A stretch of 64,000 bases of DNA from Phyllobacterium myrsinacearum (GTDB taxonomy: Bacteria; Pseudomonadota; Alphaproteobacteria; Rhizobiales; Rhizobiaceae), in NCBI RefSeq assembly GCF_014138285.1, contig NZ_JACGXN010000003.1:1-64000 (forward strand), written 5' to 3'. A model generated the notes under the pieces. That model saw only the letters and a program-made list of their open reading frames with translations. It searched no databases and had not been told where the DNA came from. This document shows positions 27,525-35,631 of this stretch, piece after piece. The translations under genes and the position numbers were made by a program. Positions within the stretch are counted from its first letter, which is position 1. Every line of letters starts with the position of its first letter.

Positions 27525-27563
27525 TTACCCGGATGATATTGACTATTCGATTTTAACCCGGAT
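27525..27563. promoter_or_regulatory. Direct repeat of an ACCCGGAT motif upstream of the DUF2239 gene
   Basis: The 143-base gap between the GIY-YIG and DUF2239 genes has two direct copies of a short motif, TTACCCGGAT (27525-27534) and TTAACCCGGAT (27553-27563), spaced about 28 bases apart in AT-rich DNA just before the start at 27596. They could be a tandem operator or a duplicated promoter element. Confidence 0.35.
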
Positions 27564-27595
27564 ATAAAATACTCATCAATAACGAGTTCCGCACC

Positions 27596-28240
27596 ATGAC
27601 TGACTATCTTTCAAAACCCTGCACCGCCTTCGACGGCAATCGTATCCTGTCCTCTGGGCCCTTGATTGAGGTGGCATTGGCAGTGAAGAACGCATCTGAA
27701 GCAACGCGCACGACACAGCCCCTCCTTGTCTTCGATGATGCGACCGGACGGGCCATAGATTTTGATCTGCGCGGAACCAAGGCGGATATCATCGCCAGAC
27801 TGTTGCAATCATCAACGACAGCCAGCGATCAATCCAGCCCGCCTCAACCAACAAAGGAGACAGCATCCGATTTAGTGGAAACCACGCCGCGTGGACGGGG
27901 CCGGCCAAAACTGGGGGTGATCGCACGTGAAGTCACCCTGTTGCCACGGCATTGGGACTGGCTTGCAACGCAAAGTGGCGGCGCATCGGTTGTTTTGAGG
28001 CGACTCGTAGATGAAGCCAGGAAGGCCGGCGGAGGCGAGCAGAAATCCCGTGCGGCACAGGAAGCAGCTTATCACTTCATGTCGGCCATGGCCGGCAATT
28101 TACCGTACTTCGAAGAAGCAATCCGTGCATTGTTTGCCGGTGATAGGGAATCATTCGCCGCACGCATCACTGACTGGCCAGAAGACTTAAGCCGCTATGC
28201 GACAAAACTTGCCTATGGGGAGCGCACCCTCTCCCCATAA
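27596..28240 (+). CDS. DUF2239 family protein
   Basis: A 214-residue cytoplasmic protein that I recognise as DUF2239. The N-terminal part (TAFDGNRILSSGPLIEVALAVK, DFDLRGT) and the C-terminal GRPKLGVIAREVTLLPRHWDWLATQSGGASVVLRRLVDEARK are the hallmark blocks. The middle (about residues 70-95) is low in complexity and rich in S, T and P. The second block looks like a ribbon-helix-helix or DNA-binding platform, but no function is established. Followed after 8 bases by the convergent lactonase-like gene. Confidence 0.75.
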   Translation: MTDYLSKPCTAFDGNRILSSGPLIEVALAVKNASEATRTTQPLLVFDDATGRAIDFDLRGTKADIIARLLQSSTTASDQSSPPQPTKETASDLVETTPRGRGRPKLGVIAREVTLLPRHWDWLATQSGGASVVLRRLVDEARKAGGGEQKSRAAQEAAYHFMSAMAGNLPYFEEAIRALFAGDRESFAARITDWPEDLSRYATKLAYGERTLSP

Positions 28241-28248
28241 TGCAGGCC

Positions 28249-29163
28249 TCAGGGATGTTGGGCACCGCTTGTCGTCACATAGATCGCGTAGAGTGACTGT
28301 GTTGCCGTGATAAACAGCCGGTTGCGCCGAGGCCCGCCAAAGGTAAGATTCGAAACGGTCTGCGGGATTTTTATTTTGCCGAGCAGTACACCGTCCACAC
28401 CAAAGCAATGAATGCCATCAGCGGCACTTGACCAAAGATTGCCATCCGTATCGACCCGCATACCATCGGGAATTCCGTTATCGATATGGGCAAAGACGCG
28501 GCCGTTGCGCAAGGTTTTTCCGTCCACAACGTCAAAGACGCGGATATGTCTCGGCGCGCCGTCCGTATGGCTTGCGCCGGAATCCGCGATATAGAGCAGG
28601 CTTTCATCTGGCGAAAAAACCAGGCCGTTAGGCTGAAGGAAATCGGTCACCACGGCGGATATGTCACCACTCACAGGATCCAGCCGATAGACATTGCGTG
28701 ACGGCTGTTCGGGGTCGGATTTATAGCCCTCATAATCGGTGAGAATCCCATAGGTCGGATCGGTGAACCAAACCGAGCCACTCGAATGGACAACGACATC
28801 ATTGGGAGAATTCAGCCGTCTGCCAAGATAGTGATCGGCCAGAACGGTGATGGTTCCGTCCACTTCTGTTCTTGTAACCCGGCGCGTACCATGTTCGCAG
28901 GACACAAGGCGACCTTGCCGGTCTCGTGTATTGCCGTTGGTAAAATTGGACAGTGATCGGAAAACAGAGACGCCACCGTCCGGCACCCAGCGCAACATGC
29001 GCTGGTTGGGGATATCGCTCCACAAAAGGCTATTGCTGTCATTGAACCACACTGGTCCTTCAGCCCAGCGACAGGACGAGTACAATTCCTCCAGCGCTGC
29101 GCTCCCCGCGATAAGGGCTCCAAAGCGTTGGTCATGGATTTCGTAAAGCGCGGTATTGGTCAT
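28249..29163 (-). CDS. SMP-30/gluconolactonase-like six-bladed beta-propeller
   Basis: A 304-residue calcium-dependent lactonase-like propeller. Metal-binding features are CRWAEGPVWF (Glu), NSPNDVVVHSSGSVWFTDPTYG (Asn), PNGLVFSPDESLLYIADSGA and IPDGMRVDTDGNLW (Asp). Relatives hydrolyse sugar lactones such as gluconolactone, so a role in oxidative sugar catabolism is likely. The ATG at 29163 is chosen; the extra 59 residues of the longest frame run upstream without family resemblance. No sugar dehydrogenase gene is adjacent. Confidence 0.82.
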   Translation of the reverse strand: MTNTALYEIHDQRFGALIAGSAALEELYSSCRWAEGPVWFNDSNSLLWSDIPNQRMLRWVPDGGVSVFRSLSNFTNGNTRDRQGRLVSCEHGTRRVTRTEVDGTITVLADHYLGRRLNSPNDVVVHSSGSVWFTDPTYGILTDYEGYKSDPEQPSRNVYRLDPVSGDISAVVTDFLQPNGLVFSPDESLLYIADSGASHTDGAPRHIRVFDVVDGKTLRNGRVFAHIDNGIPDGMRVDTDGNLWSSAADGIHCFGVDGVLLGKIKIPQTVSNLTFGGPRRNRLFITATQSLYAIYVTTSGAQHP

Positions 29164-29296
29164 TTCAGGTACACCGATTTGCGGATGGGAAGCCAAGCTC
29201 CCTGAAGGGATGATAGCACCAGATTTGAAACGGTCTCTTACTTGCGTATCGGCATCATGTTGCACGACGAAGCCAGACGCACGTGGAATACATAAG

Positions 29297-30535
29297 TTAA
29301 TCAAGCGCCGGTTTGGCCGTACGGCGCAAGATTTCGACAACCATCTCGGAAGCCTTGTTGAGCGAGTTTACCGGTAGAAACTCATAGATTGAATGAAAGT
29401 TGTGGGCTCCGCAGAAAAGATTGGGGCACGGCAATCCTTTTTCCGAAAGCACCGCTCCATCGTAGCCACCACGCATGGGAATAGATTTAGGTTCCACACC
29501 GATTGCCTTCATGGCTTCCAGCGCCAGGTCGACGGCATAGCGATTGGAACCTTGCAGGCCCTCAGCAACGTTGCGATACATGGGCTGATAGGTGGATACG
29601 ACAGTCTGAGTGCCTTGGAGGCGGTTGAAACTCTCCACAAGAGTTTCAACGAATTGACGGCGATGCTCAAAACCACCCTGTGTAAAGTCACGGATGTCAA
29701 GAACGATCCGCGCCTCGGCCACGGTACCGTGGACGGATTTCACCCAATAGTAACCTTCGCGGTTTTCCGTATATTCAGGCCGCTCTCCCGCCGGCAGCAT
29801 CGCGATGAACTGCTGGGCGAAAAGCACCGCATTGCGCAGTTTTCCCTTGGCAGACATCGGGTGGGCGGTCTGCCCGCGAAATGTTATGTGAAATTCCCCG
29901 GCATTCCAGTTCTCAAAGACAATTTCGCCAATCTCGCAGCAATCCAGCGTATAGGCGAAATCCGCGTTGAGGGTCGTCACGTCAAGTGCCTTGGCACCCA
30001 GAAGCCCGATTTCCTCATCCGGGACGAAGACAACCTTTACGTCGCCATGCTCGATCTGCGGATTTGTCTGAAGCGTCTGTATAGCGTGCATGATTTCGGC
30101 AATGGCAGATTTGTTGTCGGCACCGAGCAGACTTGTTCCATCCGTGACGATGATCCGGTCACCAGCATAACGCGCCAGTTCGGGAAATTCGCTGGACCGC
30201 AGAACCACATTGAGTTCCTCGTTCAGCACGATGTCGCCACCATTGTAGGAAACGATCCGAGCATGCGTATCTGTGGAGTACTCATTGCTGGTGTCCAGGT
30301 GGGCGACCCAGGCAACAGTGGGAATTTTGCGGCTCTTGTCCTGTACATTCGACAGCAGTGTGCCCACCACAATCGAATGATCCCGTTCCTCGACATTCAG
30401 CCCGAGTTCGCGCAATTCACCGGCCAGCAAGCGCGCCAGTACGGATTGTCCCGGACTTGATGGCAGATGTCCGGCTCCCGGTACTGTGGTGGTATTGATG
30501 CGCGTGTAGCTCAGGAATCTCTCAACAATGTCCAT
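29297..30535 (-). CDS. pepT: Peptidase T (M20B tripeptide aminopeptidase)
   Basis: A 412-residue zinc tripeptidase that releases the N-terminal residue of tripeptides in the cytoplasm. It has the metal ligand block VAWVAHLDTSNEYS, then GADNKSAIAEIMHAI, the catalytic EE pair in VPDEEIGLLGAKALDV, and the C-terminal MRGGYDGAVLSEKGLPCPNLFCGAHNFHSIYEFLP with the last His ligand. The E. coli enzyme has 408 residues. The ATG at 30535 gives MDIVERFLSY, like E. coli PepT; an upstream TTG at 30556 is also in frame. It is divergent from a peptide-binding protein gene, so both may serve peptide use. Confidence 0.9.
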   Translation of the reverse strand: MDIVERFLSYTRINTTTVPGAGHLPSSPGQSVLARLLAGELRELGLNVEERDHSIVVGTLLSNVQDKSRKIPTVAWVAHLDTSNEYSTDTHARIVSYNGGDIVLNEELNVVLRSSEFPELARYAGDRIIVTDGTSLLGADNKSAIAEIMHAIQTLQTNPQIEHGDVKVVFVPDEEIGLLGAKALDVTTLNADFAYTLDCCEIGEIVFENWNAGEFHITFRGQTAHPMSAKGKLRNAVLFAQQFIAMLPAGERPEYTENREGYYWVKSVHGTVAEARIVLDIRDFTQGGFEHRRQFVETLVESFNRLQGTQTVVSTYQPMYRNVAEGLQGSNRYAVDLALEAMKAIGVEPKSIPMRGGYDGAVLSEKGLPCPNLFCGAHNFHSIYEFLPVNSLNKASEMVVEILRRTAKPALD

Positions 30536-30562
30536 CGTGTTCTCTATTTCTGACAAGAGGTG

Positions 30563-30606
30563 TTGAATTCAATGATTCCACTTGCCGGTACAAGCGTTCA
30601 ATGAAC
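30563..30606. promoter_or_regulatory. Two short perfect palindromes between pepT and the binding-protein gene
   Basis: In the divergent 30536-30694 region lie TTGAATTCAA (30563-30572) and GTTCAATGAAC (30596-30606), sharing the TTCAA half-site. They are candidate operator half-sites for joint control of pepT and the binding protein. The evidence is the symmetry only. Confidence 0.3.
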
Positions 30607-30694
30607 ATCTTTGTGTTGCATTGACCAAATCCCTCGTCAATAAGTTCTGATCCCCTATCTGCACCCATCCGATTCCAGAAAGAGACAGGACCAT

Positions 30695-32293
30695 ATGAAA
30701 CGTTACGAGAAAATTCTTTCAGCGACCATCCTTGCAATCGCTTTCAGCGGTCCGGCATTGACCAGCGCCTCTGCGAAGACATTGATCTATTGCTCGGAGG
30801 CTGCACCGGACGGTTTCGATGCGGCAGCAACCACATCTGGCGCAACCTACGATGCCTCGGCGCGCAATGTTTCCAACGGTCTCGTCAAAATCAAACGCGG
30901 CTCGACTGAACTGGAACCGGGACTTGCCGAGAGCTGGGATATTTCTGCGGATGGAAAAGAGTATACGTTTCACCTTCGTAAAGGCGTGAAATTTCAGACA
31001 ACCAGTTATTTTACGCCAACGCGGGATTTCAATGCCGATGACGTTATTTTTACGTTTGATCGTCAAGGAAACAAAGCCAACCCCTACAATGGCAAGGGGG
31101 TCTGGCCGCAATACAACTCCTACTCCTTTCCAAGTCTGATCGATAAGATAGAAAAAATCGACGAGCATACCGTCAAGTTTGTGCTTACCCGGCCGGAAGC
31201 GACGATGGTCGCCTCCCTGTCTCTTACATTTGCGGTTATTCAGTCCAAGGAATACGCGGACAAGCTTCTGGCAGAGGGCAAGCAGGATCAGTTTAGTCAG
31301 TTTCCCATCGGAACCGGACCCTATCAATTTGTCGATTATCAGCCGGATACCGTTATCCGCTTTCAAGCCAATCCGGATTATTGGGGTGGCAAGCAAAAGA
31401 TCGATGATCTGCTGATCGCAGTAACCCCTGACGCCGCGGTCCGGTACCAGAAACTGAAAGCTGGTGAATGCCACGTGATGGCTTATCCAAACCCGGCAGA
31501 TCTTGCGGAGATGAAGGCAGACCCTTCCATCAATGTCCTGCAAAAGGAAGGCTTGAATGTTGCATTCCTGGCCTACAATACATTGACCAAGCCCTTCGAC
31601 GATGTTCGTGTGAGAAAAGCCATCAATATGGCCGTCAACAAGCAGGCGATCATCGATGCAATCTATGGCTCCAGCGGAATTGTCGCCGTCAATGCCGTCC
31701 CCCCCGGCGTCTGGTCCTACAACAAGGCGGTCAAGGATGACCCATATGATCCTGAACAATCGCGAAAGCTGCTCACTGAAGCGGGCGTAACCGATCTTTC
31801 GATGAAGATATGGGCGATGCCCGTTCAGCGTCCCTATATGCCGAACGCGCGCCGCGCCGCTGAAATGATGCAATCCGATCTGGCGAAAGTCGGCATCAAA
31901 GTTGACATCGTTTCCTATGACTGGACCGAATATCTGAAACGATCGCTCGAGAAGGAGCGGGATGGCGCCGTTATTCTCGGCTGGACCGGTGGGATTGCTG
32001 ATCCGGATAATTTCCTTGCAGCCCTTCTCGGTTGTCAGGCCATCGGCAGCGGCAATCGTGCCAACTGGTGCAATCAGGATTTTGAGAAACTGATCCAGGC
32101 GGCCAAATTGACGACAGACCAGACCGAGCGGACAAAGCTTTACGAACAAGCGCAAGTTGTATTCAAAGAGCAGGCACCATGGCTGACGATTGCGCATCAG
32201 ATCGTGCAGCAGCCCGTGAGTGCAAAGGTCAAAGACTTCCGGGTTGACCCGTTTGGCGGCAACCTGTTCGAAGACGTCGATATTGAAGAGTAG
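30695..32293 (+). CDS. Peptide-type ABC transporter solute-binding protein (DppA-like), orphan
   Basis: A 532-residue family-5 periplasmic binding protein. The Sec signal is MKRYEKILSATILAIAFSGP with cleavage after SASA. The mature part begins KTLIYCSEAAPDGFDAA, which closely resembles dipeptide-binding DppA and its haem-binding relatives (YCSEGSPEGFNP in E. coli). Other DppA-like blocks are ADDVIFTFDRQ and FPIGTGPYQFVDYQPD. No permease or ATPase genes follow, so it must work with a transporter encoded elsewhere. A stem-loop terminator lies 10 bases after the stop. Confidence 0.88.
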   Translation: MKRYEKILSATILAIAFSGPALTSASAKTLIYCSEAAPDGFDAAATTSGATYDASARNVSNGLVKIKRGSTELEPGLAESWDISADGKEYTFHLRKGVKFQTTSYFTPTRDFNADDVIFTFDRQGNKANPYNGKGVWPQYNSYSFPSLIDKIEKIDEHTVKFVLTRPEATMVASLSLTFAVIQSKEYADKLLAEGKQDQFSQFPIGTGPYQFVDYQPDTVIRFQANPDYWGGKQKIDDLLIAVTPDAAVRYQKLKAGECHVMAYPNPADLAEMKADPSINVLQKEGLNVAFLAYNTLTKPFDDVRVRKAINMAVNKQAIIDAIYGSSGIVAVNAVPPGVWSYNKAVKDDPYDPEQSRKLLTEAGVTDLSMKIWAMPVQRPYMPNARRAAEMMQSDLAKVGIKVDIVSYDWTEYLKRSLEKERDGAVILGWTGGIADPDNFLAALLGCQAIGSGNRANWCNQDFEKLIQAAKLTTDQTERTKLYEQAQVVFKEQAPWLTIAHQIVQQPVSAKVKDFRVDPFGGNLFEDVDIEE

Positions 32294-32302
32294 AAATTTG
32301 AT

Positions 32303-32338
32303 GCGGCGAGATCAGCAAGGTTTGCCGGATCTCGCCGC
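32303..32338 (+). terminator. Stem-loop terminator after the DppA-like gene
   Basis: A perfect 11-bp stem GCGGCGAGATC / GATCTCGCCGC with a 14-base loop begins 10 bases after the stop codon. The following T-rich stretch is weak (CTACTTTCGTTT), so termination may be partial. The rest of 32339-32629 holds no gene; an inverted repeat GATATCCAT / ATGGATATC lies at 32497-32528. Confidence 0.6.
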
Positions 32339-32629
32339 GACTACTTTCGTTTATCCGCCGCTTTGCTTTCATTTCCACCACTTGGACATGCTCTTGAGGT
32401 TCCATCTCAAAGTCGTCATGTGGTGGTCCGATCAGTGCCGATTATTTTTCAGCCGACACCTCGTTACGTTTCAATGATCACCAGAGCGGAACAAGAGATA
32501 TCCATCAATGCGTAGAGCTATGGATATCGGCATTAATCGATCGTTCGAGCATCAGTTCCATTAATCAAGGTCACGGCGCATAACGCGATTTTCAAGGATC
32601 GCCAGGGAATGCACAATCCTACGAACGTT

Positions 32630-32659
32630 TTGACATTTCGTCCTCCATACTGCTCATAT
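32630..32659 (+). promoter_or_regulatory. Candidate promoter of the cyclopropane synthase gene
   Basis: TTGACA at 32630-32635 and TCATAT at 32654-32659, spaced 18 bases, resemble a sigma-70 type promoter. It would give a leader of roughly 50 bases before the ATG at 32715. Confidence 0.45.
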
Positions 32660-32714
32660 AACCTTGAAGGCCGGTGATCGAAGGCACAAGCAAACCACCG
32701 GCCCGGGAGCAAGC

Positions 32715-33905
32715 ATGGACCTTGACTTGGATGAGGAATCGAAACGCAAAGCAGCGCCCCGCCCGGCAACACCCGGCGGCAAAAAGTCTTCCGCTATCGG
32801 GACGCTGGGCAATCTCCTCGGTCGTGCCGGGATCAGAATCAACGGCGACGCTCCTTGGGATATTCACATCAACGATGACAGAGCCGCTAGCCGTATTCTG
32901 GCACAAGGCAGTCTGGGGCTCGGCGAAAGCTACATGGATGGATGGTGGGACTGTGCGGCGCTGGACATCTTCTTTGAACGGATATTCCAGGCCAATCTGA
33001 CAGAGCATGTCACGGCAAAGGATGTGTTGCAGACGTTAAAGGCACGTTTGCTCAACCTGCAAAGCAGCAGACGGTCCTGGCAAGTCGGAAAGGCGCATTA
33101 CGACGTCGGCAATGATCTCTTTTCAGAAATGCTTGATAGCCGCATGACCTATTCCTGCGGCTATTGGAACGTGGCCAATAATCTCGAGGACGCACAGGCT
33201 GCCAAGCTCGATCTTGTTTGCCGTAAGCTTGGCCTTCAACCCGGCATGCGTCTTCTGGACATTGGCTGCGGCTGGGGCAGCCTTATGCAGTTTGCCGCTG
33301 AAAACTACGGCGTTTCCTGTGTCGGATTGACTATATCCAAAGAGCAAGCGGAGTTTGCTCGTCAGAAGCTTAGCGGATTGCCGGTCGAGTTTCGCTTGGC
33401 GGACTATCGTTCGTTCAATCCGAACGGCGATGAAAAGTTTGATCGCATAGCGTCGATTGGTATGTTTGAGCATGTTGGTCACAAGAACTACGGTGCTTTT
33501 TTCGATGCGTGCAAACGTAGTCTGGTCGACGACGGATTGTTCCTGCTGCACACGATTGGAAGAAAACGCACCCGCAATGTCATAGACCCCTGGTTTGATC
33601 GTTATATCTTCCCTAATGGCGAACTGCCCTCCCTGAGTGAGATTTCCACCAGTGTGGACGGCCGCTTTGTCATCGAGGACGTCCATAATTTCGGCGCCGA
33701 CTACGATAAGACATTGCTGGCTTGGCATGCCCGATTTGAAGCAGCGTGGCCACAATTCGCATCCCAGTATGGCGAGCGCTTCTATCGGATGTGGCGATAC
33801 TATCTCCTGTGTATGGCAGGATGTTTCCGGGCTCGCCAGATACAGCTTTGGCAAACTGTCCTGTCTCCGTCGGGAGTTGCAGGAGGTTATCTGCGGCATT
33901 CCTAG
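32715..33905 (+). CDS. cfa: Cyclopropane-fatty-acyl-phospholipid synthase
   Basis: A 396-residue S-adenosylmethionine-dependent enzyme that adds a methylene bridge to unsaturated acyl chains of membrane phospholipids. The N-terminal lipid-binding part contains GSLGLGESYMDGWWDCAALD. The catalytic part has HYDVGNDLF, MTYSCGYW, the SAM motif LDIGCGWGSLMQFAAENYGVSCVGLTIS and SIGMFEHVGHKNY. The C-terminal block is YYLLCMAGCFRARQIQLWQ, where E. coli Cys354 is replaced by Met and a Cys stands one position earlier. The ATG at 32715 has GGGAG seven bases upstream; a TTG at 32664 is less likely. Confidence 0.95.
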   Translation: MDLDLDEESKRKAAPRPATPGGKKSSAIGTLGNLLGRAGIRINGDAPWDIHINDDRAASRILAQGSLGLGESYMDGWWDCAALDIFFERIFQANLTEHVTAKDVLQTLKARLLNLQSSRRSWQVGKAHYDVGNDLFSEMLDSRMTYSCGYWNVANNLEDAQAAKLDLVCRKLGLQPGMRLLDIGCGWGSLMQFAAENYGVSCVGLTISKEQAEFARQKLSGLPVEFRLADYRSFNPNGDEKFDRIASIGMFEHVGHKNYGAFFDACKRSLVDDGLFLLHTIGRKRTRNVIDPWFDRYIFPNGELPSLSEISTSVDGRFVIEDVHNFGADYDKTLLAWHARFEAAWPQFASQYGERFYRMWRYYLLCMAGCFRARQIQLWQTVLSPSGVAGGYLRHS

Positions 33906-33975
33906 AATGCGGCATCTCGATTCTCACTCAGACAACAATGCGACAATTTGCATAGCTAATATGCAACTTTGTATG

Positions 33976-34003
33976 TTGCCCTAAATTTGAGCGATGCTAT
34001 CTT
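33976..34003 (+). promoter_or_regulatory. Candidate promoter of the sRNA
   Basis: TTGCCC at 33976-33981 and TATCTT at 33998-34003, spaced 16 bases, would place the transcription start near 34010, exactly at the first hairpin of the sRNA. The fit to consensus is moderate. Confidence 0.4.
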
Positions 34004-34009
34004 GTGATT

Positions 34010-34119
34010 GTTAGGTTCTTTCCTCCCAGAAATCCTAACGCTTGATGCAACAACCTCCTCCCTGTTGCATTTACAATCAAGGCCCAACGCACCTCCTCCC
34101 GCGTTGGGCCTTTTGTTTT
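34010..34119 (+). ncRNA. Small RNA with three anti-Shine-Dalgarno CCUCC loops (alpha-r14/cuckoo type)
   Basis: Three consecutive hairpins follow one another. The first (34010-34039) has stem GTTAGG/CCTAAC plus TTCT/AGAA and loop TTCCTCCC. The second (34045-34070) has stem ATGCAACA/TGTTGCAT and loop ACCTCCTCCC. The third (34081-34110) has stem GGCCCAACGC/GCGTTGGGCC with the same loop ACCTCCTCCC, followed by TTTTGTTTT, an intrinsic terminator. Loops that expose CCUCCUCCC are the mark of the alphaproteobacterial alpha-r14 (NfeR1) and 'cuckoo' sRNAs, which pair with Shine-Dalgarno sequences of many mRNAs to repress translation. The assignment is from structure and loop sequence; expression is not shown. 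Identical loops in hairpins 2 and 3 with different stems argue for selection on the loop. Confidence 0.82.
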
Positions 34120-34268
34120 AGGGCCATGCCTAATCGCGACAACTGCATTGTTGCATTAAGAATATTCGACGCAATCATTCCTCTTTTGACGCTCTTTGTG
34201 TTTTTTTCCGCGTTTCCACAACCTATGGTATAATCCACGAGGTGATGGTTTCAAAAAGGAGAAGTCCT

Positions 34269-34442
34269 ATGCAACTAAGCGCACCAACAAAGATAGTGTT
34301 TATAATCGCGGTTATACTGGCTGTGTTATCGGCGCTTCCGGTCATTGGAATAGCAGCGGGTGTTCTTGGCGCTTACAGCTACTGGTTGTTGCTGATTGCC
34401 TTTATCGTGCTTGCAGCCGGCAGCCTGTTCAAAGGCGTCTGA
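34269..34442 (+). CDS. Small membrane protein of unknown function
   Basis: A 57-residue protein starting MQLSAPTKIVF, with AAAGGAG eight bases before the ATG at 34269, an excellent ribosome site that makes translation very likely. It consists almost wholly of two hydrophobic helices (FIIAVILAVLSALPVIGI and YWLLLIAFIVLAAGSLF) with a short turn between. I recognise no function; similar tiny two-helix proteins are widespread in Rhizobiales. It lies just downstream of the sRNA terminator and has its own transcript. Confidence 0.7.
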   Translation: MQLSAPTKIVFIIAVILAVLSALPVIGIAAGVLGAYSYWLLLIAFIVLAAGSLFKGV

Positions 34443-34522
34443 GACGACACTGGCGATGAAAATCGCCGTCCATCGATGCGACCAATTTAGAATATCAGGA
34501 AAGGCGAATCTCAAAGCAGCAA

Positions 34523-35419
34523 CTATTTCTCATCCGGATCCGGAATCCGATTGGAAATGCTTGCATACATTCCTGTTGTTCGAAACTCGGTGGGGCTGGC
34601 ACCGTATACCCGCCGAAACACTTTCGAAAAGTAATTGGCATCATCAAAACCGGTCATGATCGCCACTTCCTTGACCGGGAGAAACGCGGCGTTGGTCAGG
34701 AGCTTGGTTGCTCTTTGCATTCGTTTTTGCAGAACAAACTCTGCAGGTGGCAGCCCCTCGCATTCGGCAAATACGCGAGAGAAATGCGCGCGGCTCAACC
34801 CGGACACGCTTGCAAGTTCATCAACGGGAAGCGGTTTGTCGAGATTGGTGCTGATGTGATCAATGACGGGCTGCATGATCGTTTTTTCGTGCTGATCAAC
34901 GGGATGAGACCCAAAGACACCATCATAGAGCGCCATAGCAGCCTCATAGGCGATGGCCGAGGCTCGCCCAGCAGTTTCTGCATCCATAATCAGGCGCAGA
35001 CTACAATCAGCCAGATGCTCTATTGTCTCGCTCGGTAACCTCAAAACCGGGCCTTGGGCCACGAGAACCGAACGGTGAATGCGGAGCGCTTCCTCTCCGT
35101 TCATGGAAATCCAGAAATACTCCCAGTGGTCACCTTTCTCCAGCCAATAACGATGGTTATGTGGCACAAGTACAAGCAAGGTTTCACCTTGGCGCACCCT
35201 GTAATTCCGATTTTCATAGCGCAGGGTGCCTGTGCCGCTGATCGTGTGCTGCAGGACAGTAAAGGGGGTCTGGCCCCGCTTGCGGCCGTCCCAATCATAG
35301 ATTTCATCGCGGCGAACTTCATAACCGGTGCTGGTCGGCATGGTGTGCAGCGTATGGCGGCCCCGCGGCAGGGAAACCGTCTTCATGGTATGCCCGGTGT
35401 CGATCAGTTTCTGCAGCAC
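34523..35419 (-). CDS. agpT: AraC-family activator of alpha-galactoside genes (AgpT-like)
   Basis: A 298-residue AraC/XylS protein. The N-terminal cupin-type sugar-binding domain includes HTISGTGTLRYENRNYRVRQGETLLVLVPHNHRYW. Two helix-turn-helix motifs at the C-terminus read LPVDELASVSGLSRAHFSRVFAECEGLPPAEFVLQKRMQRA and PVKEVAIMTGFDDANYFSKVFRRVYGASPTEFR. The start is a GTG with GAGGG seven bases upstream; an ATG 33 bases later has no such site. It is divergent from the GH4/ABC operon, the same arrangement as the S. meliloti agp locus, where AgpT activates alpha-galactoside use. Identity as AgpT is inferred from domain type and context. Confidence 0.72.
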   Translation of the reverse strand: MLQKLIDTGHTMKTVSLPRGRHTLHTMPTSTGYEVRRDEIYDWDGRKRGQTPFTVLQHTISGTGTLRYENRNYRVRQGETLLVLVPHNHRYWLEKGDHWEYFWISMNGEEALRIHRSVLVAQGPVLRLPSETIEHLADCSLRLIMDAETAGRASAIAYEAAMALYDGVFGSHPVDQHEKTIMQPVIDHISTNLDKPLPVDELASVSGLSRAHFSRVFAECEGLPPAEFVLQKRMQRATKLLTNAAFLPVKEVAIMTGFDDANYFSKVFRRVYGASPTEFRTTGMYASISNRIPDPDEK

Positions 35420-35449
35420 AAAATTACCCTCAAAAGCATAATCCCTCTC

Positions 35450-35467
35450 TATTCGCTCTCGCGAATA
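35450..35467. promoter_or_regulatory. Perfect 7+7 palindrome in the agpT/agaL1 divergent region
   Basis: TATTCGC-N4-GCGAATA lies 31 bases before the regulator start and 165 bases before the first glycosidase gene. It is the most symmetrical element in 35420-35631. It may be an operator for the local regulator or for a catabolite-type repressor. AraC proteins more often bind direct repeats, so the binder is uncertain. Confidence 0.45.
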
Positions 35468-35631
35468 TACGCATAATAACGGTCAAGGACAGCAGACGAA
35501 CTGTGCGCGAGGAATATCGCAGAGGAAAAGGCAGGAAATCCTGATCTTTGCAAAGCTTGGTGTCTCGCCGCCAAAGCTCCCCCTGCCCTATTGCTTCAAT
35601 CTGTCTCGAAGACTTGCAATTTGAGGGAACC

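Noticed and set aside
30719-32197. 492-residue open frame on the minus strand across the DppA-like gene
   Set aside because: Lies entirely antisense to a clear binding-protein gene, is Cys/Gly/Arg-rich with no recognisable domain, and has no ribosome site. It is a shadow of the coding strand.
32497-32528. Inverted repeat GATATCCAT / ATGGATATC in the gap before cfa
   Set aside because: A 9-bp stem with a 14-base loop and no T-run, far from any gene end; no role can be supported.
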